6,001 nt of DNA from positions 1 to 6,001 of the forward strand of contig JAJTIB010000074.1 in the NCBI GenBank assembly GCA_021300075.1, written 5' to 3'. The position numbers were made by a program, and so were the translations under genes. Numbering within the stretch: the stretch's first letter is position 1; every line of letters begins with the position of its first letter. Shown here one piece after another: positions 1 through 6,001 of this stretch. Below the pieces are notes generated by a model that ran no database searches, was not told where the DNA came from, and saw only the letters and a program-made list of their open reading frames with translations. This DNA is from Rickettsiales bacterium. GTDB lineage: Bacteria; Pseudomonadota; Alphaproteobacteria; Rickettsiales; UBA3002.

Positions 1-1770
1 ATTGACCAGATGCTAAGGCAGGCCGGCACTTTCCGGGCCAACCAGTCGGTCGCCGAGCGGGTGATGGACTCAAACGACCTCGAAAAAGAGCGCGGCATCA
101 CCATTCTGGCCAAATGCACCAGCATCAACTGGCAGGGCGCACGCATCAATATCATCGATACGCCAGGGCACGCCGATTTCGGCGGCGAGGTGGAGCGGAT
201 TTTGGGCATGGTGGACGGGGTGCTGCTGCTGGTCGATGCGGCCGAAGGGCCGATGCCTCAGACCAAATTCGTGCTGATGAAGGCGCTCGCCCTGGGGCTG
301 CGCCCTATTGTCGTTATCAATAAGGTGGATCGTCCTGACGCCCGTGTGGATGAAGTGCTCAATGAAGTATTCGACCTGTTTGTGGCGCTGGACGCAAACG
401 ACGCGCAGCTTGATTTTCCGGTGATTTACGCCTCGGGCCGCAATGGCTGGGCAGCCCCATCGCTTGATGCGCCGCGCGAGAATCTGCATATCATCATGGA
501 TGAAATTTTGCGCTATGTCGAACCACCCGATGCGGATGGCGACGCGCAGTTTGCGCTCCTTGTCACCATGATTGAGTCAGACCCGTTTCTGGGGCGCATC
601 CTCACCGGCAAGGTGGAATCGGGCAGCGTCCAGGTCGGGATGCCGATCAAGGCGCTACGCCTTGATGGCTCGGTGATTGAGCAGGGACGCATCACGAAAC
701 TCCTTACCTTCCGCGGCATCGAGCGCGTGCCCGCCAATGAGGCGGTAGCGGGTGATATTATCTCGATTGCGGGTCTGACCAACGCCACCGTTGCCGACAC
801 GATTGGGGCGCTGGAACTGGCGCACCCGCTTGGTGCTAATCCCGTTGATCCGCCCACCATGGCGATCACCATTGGCGTGAATGACTCGCCACTCGCTGGC
901 ACGGAAGGCACGAAAGTGACCAGCCGCATGATCCGCGAACGCCTGTTCAAAGAAGCGGAAGGTAATGTTGCCATCCGTGTCAAGGAAACGGAAGGCAAGG
1001 ACGCATTTGAAGTCGGCGGACGCGGCGAATTACAGCTGGGTGTACTGATTGAGACCATGCGCCGCGAGGGGTTTGAGCTATCCGTCTCGCGCCCGCGCGT
1101 ACTGTTCCAGCGCGACGAGGCAGGGCAAATCTTGGAACCGATTGAAGAAGTGCAAGCGGATGTTGACGAAGAATTCTCCGGCATCGTGGTCGAGAAACTC
1201 TCGCAACGCAAAGGCCTGATGAGCGAAATGCGCCCGTCATCGGGTGGCAAGCTGCGCCTCAAATTCCTTATCCCCTCGCGTGGGATGATTGGCTATCAGG
1301 GCGAATTTCTGACCGATACGCGCGGCTCGGGCGTGCTTTCCCGGCTCTTTCACGGCTACGAGCCCTATAAGGGCGATATCCCGGGCCGTCGCAACGGCGT
1401 GCTGATTGCCAATGCGCCGGGTGTTGCCGTCGCCTATGCGCTATGGAATCTGGAGGAGCGCGGGTTCCTCATCATCCACCCGGGCGATAAAATTTATGCC
1501 GGCATGATTATCGGCCAGCATAGCCGTGATAACGATCTCGAGGTCAACGCGCTTAAAGCCAAGCAGCTGACCAATATCCGCACCACCAGCAAAGACGAAG
1601 CCGTGCGGCTGACACCGCCGCGTGTGCCGACCCTCGAGCAGGCCATTGCCTACATCGAGGAAGACGAGCTGATGGAAGTGACGCCCAAATCCATCCGCCT
1701 GCGTAAGAAGCTGCTCGACCCCAACGAGCGCAAACGTGCCGAACGCGCCAGTGAATCGGCAAGCGCTTAG
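1..1770 (+). CDS. typA: Ribosome-associated GTPase TypA/BipA, 5'-truncated by the window edge
   Basis: Translational GTPase of the EF-G/LepA superfamily. BipA binds the 70S ribosome at the elongation-factor site and supports ribosome assembly and stress or cold adaptation (family knowledge). The frame is open from base 1; the ATG at base 10 is internal, and about 25 residues carrying the G1 P-loop lie upstream of the window. Numbering from that internal Met, switch I EKERGITI is at 25-32, G3 DTPGH at 50-54, G4 NKVD at 104-107, and the G5 region YASGRNG at 139-145. A beta-barrel domain II follows (about 175-275), then EF-G-like domains with VGGRGELQLGVLIETMRREG (about 335-354) and the BipA-specific C-terminal domain including GVLIANAPGVAVAYALWNLE (about 463-482). 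The estimated full length of about 610 residues fits the family (E. coli about 607). No frameshift or missing visible motif. It converges on the tRNA-Glu/recJ side; a terminator-like hairpin lies about 115 bp after the stop. Confidence 0.97.
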   Translation: MDQMLRQAGTFRANQSVAERVMDSNDLEKERGITILAKCTSINWQGARINIIDTPGHADFGGEVERILGMVDGVLLLVDAAEGPMPQTKFVLMKALALGLRPIVVINKVDRPDARVDEVLNEVFDLFVALDANDAQLDFPVIYASGRNGWAAPSLDAPRENLHIIMDEILRYVEPPDADGDAQFALLVTMIESDPFLGRILTGKVESGSVQVGMPIKALRLDGSVIEQGRITKLLTFRGIERVPANEAVAGDIISIAGLTNATVADTIGALELAHPLGANPVDPPTMAITIGVNDSPLAGTEGTKVTSRMIRERLFKEAEGNVAIRVKETEGKDAFEVGGRGELQLGVLIETMRREGFELSVSRPRVLFQRDEAGQILEPIEEVQADVDEEFSGIVVEKLSQRKGLMSEMRPSSGGKLRLKFLIPSRGMIGYQGEFLTDTRGSGVLSRLFHGYEPYKGDIPGRRNGVLIANAPGVAVAYALWNLEERGFLIIHPGDKIYAGMIIGQHSRDNDLEVNALKAKQLTNIRTTSKDEAVRLTPPRVPTLEQAIAYIEEDELMEVTPKSIRLRKKLLDPNERKRAERASESASA

Positions 1771-1810
1771 GAATTGTGGGGAGATGGCAAATTGGCGGCG
1801 TTCTACTGAA

Positions 1811-1829
1811 TGTCGCCCTCTACGGGATT
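1811..1829 (-). repeat. Degenerate look-alike of the tRNA-Glu 3' end (copy A)
   Basis: The 19 bases here match 15 of 19 positions of the 3' end of tRNA-Glu at 1979-1997, in the same orientation, with the common core CTACGGGA. It could be a remnant of an old duplication or of integration at the tRNA end. It could also be chance in GC-rich sequence; alignment by eye only. Confidence 0.3.
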
Positions 1830-1884
1830 GATGTCGGCCTGCTGGCCTCCACCCTCGCGGGTCCCTCGCTGGCGCTCGGTGTCC

Positions 1885-1904
1885 AAAACGCCTCCTGGCG
1901 TTTT
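1885..1904 (+). terminator. Probable intrinsic terminator of typA
   Basis: A perfect 8-bp inverted repeat, AAAACGCC with GGCGTTTT, closes a TCCT loop. On the plus strand it gives a GC-containing stem ending in four U residues, which is the form of a Rho-independent terminator, about 115 nt after the typA stop. The U-tract is short and partly in the stem, so efficiency may be modest. It is symmetric and could also act on minus-strand transcripts that read past tRNA-Glu. Confidence 0.6.
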
Positions 1905-1922
1905 GTCGAACCCTACGGGTTC
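1904..1922 (-). repeat. Degenerate look-alike of the tRNA-Glu 3' end (copy B)
   Basis: These bases match 14 of the first 16 positions of the tRNA-Glu 3' end at 1979-1994 in the same orientation, sharing the exact core CCCTACGGG; similarity fades after that. Its offset from the real 3' end is 75 bp, exactly the length of the tRNA gene, but the intervening sequence does not fold into or resemble a second tRNA. It also contains a GAACCC/GGGTTC hairpin, which could explain the resemblance without shared ancestry. Confidence 0.3.
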
Positions 1923-1941
1923 TCGGCTTTCACAGAAACCA

Positions 1942-1981
1942 CCAATTCAAAAGGCTCCCATGCGGGAGCCTTTTGAATTGG
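1942..1981. terminator. Strong bidirectional intrinsic terminator between typA and tRNA-Glu
   Basis: A perfect 18-bp inverted repeat (arms 1942-1959 and 1964-1981) closes a 4-nt ATGC loop. The core next to the loop is GGCTCCC/GGGAGCC, followed on either strand by TTTT and then more A/T pairs, so it reads as an intrinsic terminator in both directions. It would stop tRNA-Glu transcripts from the right and any typA readthrough from the left. Its right arm overlaps the encoded CCA of the tRNA (1979-1981), so the hairpin starts at the mature tRNA 3' end. Confidence 0.8.
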
Positions 1982-2053
1982 CGACCCCTACGGGAATCGA
2001 ACCCGTGTTCTTACCGTGAAAGGGTAATGTCCTAACCGCTAGACGAAGGGGTC
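1979..2053 (-). tRNA. tRNA-Glu, anticodon UUC
   Basis: Read on the minus strand, the 75 bases fold as a complete cloverleaf. The acceptor stem is GACCCCT with AGGGGTC, followed by discriminator G and an encoded CCA at 1979-1981. The D arm is GTCT-AGCGGTTA-GGAC. The anticodon stem TTACC/GGTAA holds the loop CTTTCAC, giving anticodon UUC (glutamate, GAA/GAG codons). The T arm is ACGGG-TTCGAAT-CCCGT. The gene lies alone between the recJ end and the typA end, with about 100 bp upstream that can hold its own promoter, and terminates at the hairpin abutting its 3' end. Besides translation, glutamyl-tRNA is the precursor for haem in Alphaproteobacteria only where the C5 route exists; many use the Shemin route instead, so no such role is inferred here. 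Confidence 0.97.
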
Positions 2054-2080
2054 GCACAGGCGGGCTATTCGAGGCCGCAT

Positions 2081-2124
2081 GTTTCATCATGTAACCCCTG
2101 CGCCGTCAATGGTTTTTTACATTG
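2081..2124 (-). promoter_or_regulatory. Candidate stable-RNA promoter for tRNA-Glu
   Basis: On the minus strand a TTGACG -35-like hexamer (2104-2109) is followed after 17 nt by TGAAAC (2081-2086), a weak -10 match. Directly upstream of the -35 is an A-tract (2113-2118), resembling an UP element, and downstream is a GC-rich stretch before the tRNA starts at 2053. Together these resemble a strong, stringently controlled stable-RNA promoter. The predicted start near 2074 would leave a short leader of about 20 nt. The inverted pair CAATG/CATTG (2107-2111, 2120-2124) flanks the A-tract. The -10 is the uncertain part. Confidence 0.4.
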
Positions 2125-2152
2125 CAATAGCATCTATTTAGGCTGAGAGGCG

Positions 2153-3904
2153 CTAGGCAACCGCCGCATCCTCAATGATTAATTGCAGGCGCGACTGACC
2201 CTGCCAGTAATTTTCGCTCAGTTCACCGTAAAGATGGAGCGCAGGCGCGGTGGCCAGCAGCGCGCCAAGGGGAGTGTCCTGAATATTGAAGGCGACCGCC
2301 TGAAGTCGTGCCTCGCCGCTGCTGTCGGCCAGCACCAGTTTCAGATGTTTTTCCTTCATTGGCTGGCGATAAATAATTTTTGCTTCGCTGAGCGCCAATT
2401 TGGGTTTGGGGAAGCCAAGTCCATAGGGTTCGAGTTGTTTGAGCGCATCATAAAGCGCCAGATTCGCCCCGCTGACTGTCACCCAGCCATCATACAATTT
2501 GACACGGGATTCACCATAGGCCGTGACCGCCACCGATAATTGCTCGGCGTAATAATCATGAATGGCATCGCGCTTATCGAGCGGGAAACTGAATCCTGCC
2601 GCCATCGCATGACCACCGCCCGCCGTGAGCAAACCCTGGGTGACGGCTCGATGCGTGACAGCACCAATATCTGCGCCTGTCACGGACCGCGCCGAGGCTT
2701 TGACGCTGGCGCCCTCAATACTCGCGACAATCGCCGGTCGGGCGAATTTCTCCTTAAGCCGTCCGGCGACAATGCCAATCACGCCCGGATGCCAGTGTTC
2801 GGAGGCGACCAGCAGCACCGGACGATTAGTCTGAGATTCGGCCTGCGCCAGGGCTTGCTCAAGCACAACGGATTCAATCGCCTGCCGTTCCTGATTGTAA
2901 TGGTCGAGCTGGGCGGCAAGAGCTTTGGCCTCAAGCGCATCATGGCTGGCCAGCAGCCGGATACCAAGTGAGGACTCCCCCACCCGCCCGCCGGCATTAA
3001 TGCGGGGTCCCAACAGAAAACCAAGATGATAAACCGAAGGAACTGCGTCAAACCGCGCCACATCCGCCAGTGCCCGCAGCCCGACATGGCCACGCTGAGC
3101 CAGTAATTTCAAGCCTTGCGCGACATAGGCGCGGTTGAGGCCCGTAAGCGGCATCACGTCGCAGACCGTGCCCAGCGCGACGCGGTCGAGCATTGTCAGC
3201 AGATTTGGTTCGCGCCGCGCATCATTAAAATATCCCGCTTCGCGCAGCGCCCTGCTGAGCGCCACAAGTACCAGAAACACCACGCCTGCAGCACAAAGAT
3301 TACGGTGGGGCGAGGTTTCATCCATGCGGTTGGGGTTGACGATGGCATGGGCTTCGGGCAGCCGCGCCTCGCTTAAATGATGATCAAACACCAGTACATC
3401 TACATGTTTTGCGCGGGCATGGGTAATGGGAGCAAAGGCCAACGTGCCGCAGTCCACGGTAATAATCAGTGTCGCACCTTGGGCGATCAACGCATCAAAC
3501 GCCGCAATACTCGGGCCGTAACCCTCGCGCATCCGGTCGGGGATATAGGGAATGCTGCAAATGCCAAGCGCCGCAAAATAATCGCTCAGTTGCGAGACAG
3601 ACGTCGCACCATCAACATCGTAATCACCAAAAATCGCTACGGTTTCGCGCTGCTCAATGGCCCGCACCAGCCGTGCCACGGCCTTCTCCATATCGCGCAG
3701 ATGCGAGGGATCCGGCAGCAGCGCACGCAGCGTGGGGTTTAGAAATTCAGCCACCCCATCGGGCGCAATGCCACGCCCGGCCAACACGCGGGCAACAATT
3801 TCGGGGAGGTCATGAGCTTGAGCGATTGCGGTTGCGATGCGCTCATCCCCCAGCCGCGCTCGCCATGGCAAACCCGAAGCGCCGATGATGGGTGGCACGA
3901 TCAC
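2153..3904 (-). CDS. recJ: Single-stranded-DNA-specific 5'-3' exonuclease RecJ
   Basis: RecJ degrades single-stranded DNA 5' to 3' using Mn/Mg, acting in RecF-type recombination, mismatch repair and restart of stalled forks (family knowledge). Seen in the 583-residue product: DHH phosphoesterase motif I GDYDVDGATS (93-102), motif II TVDCG (149-153), motif III FDHH (173-176), the conserved GPRINAGGR (299-307), HPGVIGIVAGR (372-382) and SARS (404-407), the DHHA1 motif GGGHAMAAGF (429-438), and a C-terminal OB-like region with QAVAFN near 535-540 and WQGQSRLQLIIEDA at the end. Length is normal and all metal-binding motifs are intact. The start is GTG at 3904, 17 nt after the glpX stop, with no clear Shine-Dalgarno; a second GTG two codons in (3896-3898) is an alternative. 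It is the last gene of the hom-glpX-recJ unit. No intrinsic terminator is evident directly after its stop, so transcripts may run on into tRNA-Glu. Confidence 0.97.
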   Translation of the reverse strand: MIVPPIIGASGLPWRARLGDERIATAIAQAHDLPEIVARVLAGRGIAPDGVAEFLNPTLRALLPDPSHLRDMEKAVARLVRAIEQRETVAIFGDYDVDGATSVSQLSDYFAALGICSIPYIPDRMREGYGPSIAAFDALIAQGATLIITVDCGTLAFAPITHARAKHVDVLVFDHHLSEARLPEAHAIVNPNRMDETSPHRNLCAAGVVFLVLVALSRALREAGYFNDARREPNLLTMLDRVALGTVCDVMPLTGLNRAYVAQGLKLLAQRGHVGLRALADVARFDAVPSVYHLGFLLGPRINAGGRVGESSLGIRLLASHDALEAKALAAQLDHYNQERQAIESVVLEQALAQAESQTNRPVLLVASEHWHPGVIGIVAGRLKEKFARPAIVASIEGASVKASARSVTGADIGAVTHRAVTQGLLTAGGGHAMAAGFSFPLDKRDAIHDYYAEQLSVAVTAYGESRVKLYDGWVTVSGANLALYDALKQLEPYGLGFPKPKLALSEAKIIYRQPMKEKHLKLVLADSSGEARLQAVAFNIQDTPLGALLATAPALHLYGELSENYWQGQSRLQLIIEDAAVA

Positions 3905-3921
3905 AGAAAACTGGTCACTGT

Positions 3922-4926
3922 TTATATCTGTTTCTTGCGCGCGAAATTATGCTGCGCTTCGATGATGCGTACCGTGCCAGTTTTGCTACGCATCACAATC
4001 GAATGCGTCACCGCACCTTTGGCCGTGCGCTTGACGCCCCTCAGCATCGCCCCGTCCGTGACGCCGGTGGCAGCAAACATCACATCGCCCCTGGCCATGT
4101 CGAGGAGGGAATATTTTCGGTTGAAGTCGGTGATGCCCATGCGCTGCGCGCGGGCTTTCTCTGCCTCGTCACTGAAAAGCAGACGTCCCTGCATCTGCCC
4201 GCCGATGGAGCGCAGGGCGGCCGCCGCCAGCACACCTTCGGGCGCACCGCCAATACCAAGATACATGTCCGCACCGGTGGTGGCAGGCGAGGCGGTTGCA
4301 ATTACGCCTGCGACATCGCCGTCTTGAATCAGCTGAATACGTGCGCCTGTTTCGCGAACTTTGGCAATCAGCTCCTCATGGCGCGGACGGTTCAGAATCA
4401 CCACCGAAAGATCGCTGATCTCGCATTTTTTCGCTCGGGCAAGGTATTTGAGGTTCGCGGCCGGACTGTGATCGAGATCCACCACCCCTTCGGGCAGGTC
4501 GCCGCCGACCGCGATTTTTTCCATATACACATCCGGCGCGTGTAAAAATCCTCCATGTTCAGCGAGCGCCACCACCGCAAGCGAATTGGGCCCGCCGGTG
4601 GCACATAAGGTCGTCCCTTCCAGCGGGTCGAGCGCAATGTCAATCTGCGGGCCCTGACCGGTGCCGACTTTTTCGCCGATATAGAGCATCGGCGCTTTAT
4701 CACGTTCCCCCTCGCCAATCACCACCGTGCCATCAATCGTCAGGCCATTTAGCGCCTCGCGCATAGCGTTGACTGCCGCCTGATCCGCGTCTTTCTCGCG
4801 GCCCTTACCAACCCAGTGCGAGGCGGCCAGTGCCGCAGCTTCCGTCACCCTTACGGCCTCAAGCGCGAAATTTCGGTCCATCCACCAGGTCCCCATCTCG
4901 GCATGACTCATCATTGCGGATTTCAT
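3922..4926 (-). CDS. glpX: Class II fructose-1,6-bisphosphatase (GlpX family)
   Basis: Hydrolyses fructose 1,6-bisphosphate to fructose 6-phosphate in the cytoplasm, the irreversible gluconeogenic step (in some bacteria also acting on sedoheptulose 1,7-bisphosphate). The 334-residue product shows the family core: VTEAAALAA near 27-35, GEGERDKAPMLYIGE (71-85), DPLEGTTL (100-107), DVYMEK (132-137), DGDVAG (202-207), GIGGAPEGVLAAAA (224-237) and ATGVTDG (286-292). By comparison with E. coli GlpX, metal/catalytic acids appear kept as D48, E72, D100, E103 and E230. The ATG at 4926 is chosen because AGGAG lies 6 nt upstream; this adds about 15 residues before MDRNFALEAVRV, where the shorter E. coli protein begins. 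It follows the hom stop by 9 nt, so translation is probably coupled. This is the lithium-sensitive phosphatase-like fold, not class I Fbp. Confidence 0.97.
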   Translation of the reverse strand: MKSAMMSHAEMGTWWMDRNFALEAVRVTEAAALAASHWVGKGREKDADQAAVNAMREALNGLTIDGTVVIGEGERDKAPMLYIGEKVGTGQGPQIDIALDPLEGTTLCATGGPNSLAVVALAEHGGFLHAPDVYMEKIAVGGDLPEGVVDLDHSPAANLKYLARAKKCEISDLSVVILNRPRHEELIAKVRETGARIQLIQDGDVAGVIATASPATTGADMYLGIGGAPEGVLAAAALRSIGGQMQGRLLFSDEAEKARAQRMGITDFNRKYSLLDMARGDVMFAATGVTDGAMLRGVKRTAKGAVTHSIVMRSKTGTVRIIEAQHNFARKKQI

Positions 4927-4931
4927 AAGAC

Positions 4932-4937
4932 TCTCCT
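4932..4937 (-). promoter_or_regulatory. Ribosome binding site of glpX, overlapping the hom stop codon
   Basis: On the minus strand AGGAGA (core AGGAG at 4933-4937) precedes the ATG of glpX by 6 nt. Its first two bases are the last two bases of the hom TAG stop (4936-4938). This decides the glpX start and suggests that ribosomes finishing hom deliver translation to glpX. Confidence 0.8.
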
Positions 4938-6001
4938 ATTCGTGAATGCGTAACAGTACAGGCGGCGCCACAGTGCATCTTAAATTCTGAATGGCGGCAA
5001 CCGCAGAGCGCACCGCCGCCTCATTTGTCTGATGCGTAGTGACAACCACCTGCGCGGATTTATCGCCGGCGATTTCGCGCTGAACAATTGACTTTACCGA
5101 AATATGCTGCGCTGCAAACTCCCGTGTGAATTCTGCGAGCACGCCTGGCTCGTCACGCAGACTCAGGCGAATATAATAGCTCCCAAGGCGATACGACGCA
5201 TCCATCGCCGCAGCACTCGCAAGCTGGGCGGTAGGCAGGGTAAAGGGCGGGTAGCGATCACCACGAGCAATAGCCATGATATCCGCCACCACCGCTGAAC
5301 CGGTTGGGCCTGCACCTGCGCCGCGCCCTTCAAATACAACACGGCCTACCGCATCGCCCTCAACCTCCACCGCGTTAAACCCGCCACTGACCGATGCCAA
5401 TGGCGCTGTAACGGGGACAAGGCATGGCTCAACCCGCTGAAGCAGGGCAGGCCCATGTTTTTCGACAATGCCGAGTAGTTTAATTCGGTAGCCGAAATCA
5501 CGGGCGTAATACATGTCGCGCAGGGTAATTTGGCGGATGCCCTGACGCTCAACGCCAGCGAAATTCGGCACGGTGCCAAATGCAAGTGACGCTAAAATCG
5601 AGACTTTATGGGCAGCATCAATCCCATCAATGTCAAGCGCCGGATCGGCTTCAAGATAGCCCAGCGTGCCGGCCTCGGCCAGGACTGCGTCGAAATCAGC
5701 TTCGGCGTCGAGCATCTTGGTCAGGATATAATTACAGGTGCCATTCAAGATTCCCGCAACCCGGGTAATACGATTGGCGGCGAGGCCATTTCTTAACGCC
5801 GCAATAATTGGAATGCCCCCGGCGACTGCCGCCTCAAACGCCAGTACACGGTCGTGCTTTTCGGCCAGCGCCGCAAGCCGCAGCCCGTGATGGGCGATAA
5901 GCGCCTTATTGGCGCTGACCACATGTTTGCCCTTTTCGAGCGCGCGGGTCACAAGCCGCAAAGCTGCGCCGTCATGCCCGCCCATCAGCTCAACCACGAT
6001 A
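4936..6001 (-). CDS. hom: Homoserine dehydrogenase with C-terminal ACT domain, 5'-truncated by the window edge
   Basis: Reduces L-aspartate-4-semialdehyde to L-homoserine with NAD(P)H, the branch step to threonine, methionine and isoleucine. About 355 residues are visible; the frame stays open to the window edge, so roughly 80 N-terminal residues with the nucleotide-binding GxGxxG are missing. Numbering from the GTG at 5997: GKHVVSANKALIA (23-35), EAAVAGGIPII (55-65), GILNGTCNYILTKM (82-95), and GYLEADPALDIDGIDAAHK (113-131). By analogy with yeast homoserine dehydrogenase, the substrate/catalytic residues correspond to K31, E116, D127 and K131. GRGAGAGPTGSAVVADI (224-240) closes the catalytic part. 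An ACT domain follows (about 274-345, starting YYIRLSLRDEPGVLAEF), which in this family is associated with feedback control, typically by threonine. It is a monofunctional enzyme with no fused aspartokinase visible. It is the first gene seen of the hom-glpX-recJ unit; its promoter is outside the window. Confidence 0.97.
   Translation of the reverse strand, partial: IVVELMGGHDGAALRLVTRALEKGKHVVSANKALIAHHGLRLAALAEKHDRVLAFEAAVAGGIPIIAALRNGLAANRITRVAGILNGTCNYILTKMLDAEADFDAVLAEAGTLGYLEADPALDIDGIDAAHKVSILASLAFGTVPNFAGVERQGIRQITLRDMYYARDFGYRIKLLGIVEKHGPALLQRVEPCLVPVTAPLASVSGGFNAVEVEGDAVGRVVFEGRGAGAGPTGSAVVADIMAIARGDRYPPFTLPTAQLASAAAMDASYRLGSYYIRLSLRDEPGVLAEFTREFAAQHISVKSIVQREIAGDKSAQVVVTTHQTNEAAVRSAVAAIQNLRCTVAPPVLLRIHE

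Larger units (their letters stand above)
1771..1941. other. Spacer downstream of typA with several small hairpins, no convincing gene
   Basis: This stretch separates typA from the convergent tRNA-Glu. It contains compact inverted repeats with short loops: GGCC/GGCC at 1836-1847, ACCC/GGGT at 1851-1862, an 8-bp perfect hairpin at 1885-1904, and GAACCC/GGGTTC at 1908-1922. A 66-codon open frame starting at GTG 1776 crosses it, but it runs through both terminator-like hairpins and resembles no family I recognise, so I do not call it a gene. The stretch is best read as typA 3'-untranslated sequence, or as trailer sequence of the tRNA-Glu transcript on the other strand. Confidence 0.6.

Noticed and set aside
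513..1262. 249-codon antisense open frame inside typA
   Set aside because: Low-complexity Ser/Arg/Pro-rich translation typical of the reverse strand of a GC-rich gene, while the sense frame matches TypA throughout.
1776..1976. 66-codon plus-strand open frame starting at GTG just after typA
   Set aside because: It runs through two terminator-like hairpins and its last codons are the terminator arm; an AGGA only 3 nt before the GTG is too close and lies in the typA stop; I recognise no family. GC-leaning third positions are mildly coding-like, so conservation in relatives would reopen it.
1904..1978. A second, decayed tRNA gene in tandem with tRNA-Glu, suggested by the exact 75-bp offset of copy B
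   Set aside because: Beyond the first 16 bases there is no matching acceptor, anticodon or D-arm sequence; most of the interval is the terminator hairpin.
1810..2019. 69-codon plus-strand frame running into the tRNA gene
   Set aside because: Its C-terminal part is the antisense of tRNA-Glu and the terminator, a well-known source of spurious proteins.
2125..2152. Intrinsic terminator directly after recJ
   Set aside because: Only a 5-bp AATAG/CTATT pair with no following T-run on the minus strand; not terminator-like.
3812..4545. Long plus-strand frames across the recJ start and glpX
   Set aside because: They are opposite-strand shadows of recJ and glpX, whose own frames carry complete family motifs.
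1..6001. Mobile element, CRISPR array, phage or defence genes
   Set aside because: No direct-repeat array, transposase, integrase or toxin-like frame was seen on either strand; all long frames with coding character are housekeeping genes.

Overview
The window looks like an ordinary chromosomal housekeeping segment of an alphaproteobacterium. The case rests on protein similarity to familiar families and on the gene order hom-glpX-recJ, an arrangement I know from many Alphaproteobacteria. Base composition is moderately GC-rich. I cannot name a genus from the sequence alone.

Layout: (1) Positions 1-1770, plus strand: typA/bipA, a ribosome-associated translational GTPase, missing only about its first 25 codons at the window edge. 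(2) Positions 1771-2152: a convergent junction with no convincing protein gene. It holds a short hairpin that probably terminates typA (1885-1904), a very strong 18-bp stem-loop that can terminate from both sides (1942-1981), a tRNA-Glu(UUC) gene on the minus strand (1979-2053) with a likely promoter upstream, and two degenerate look-alikes of the tRNA 3' end. (3) Positions 2153-6001, minus strand: a compact operon transcribed hom -> glpX -> recJ, encoding homoserine dehydrogenase (5' end outside the window), class II fructose-1,6-bisphosphatase and the single-strand DNA exonuclease RecJ.

Functionally, hom draws aspartate semialdehyde into threonine, methionine and isoleucine synthesis, GlpX supplies the irreversible gluconeogenic step, and RecJ processes single-stranded DNA in recombination and repair. 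Spacing is 9 nt between hom and glpX and 17 nt between glpX and recJ, which suggests co-transcription and probable translational coupling. The mix of metabolic and DNA-repair genes has no obvious pathway logic. typA and the operon converge on the tRNA/terminator region, which separates the two transcription units.

I found no mobile element, CRISPR array, defence system or other clearly new system. The most interesting part is the roughly 200-bp spacer downstream of tRNA-Glu: it is rich in small hairpins, carries two tRNA-3'-end-like sequences, and its main terminator physically includes the CCA end of the tRNA.
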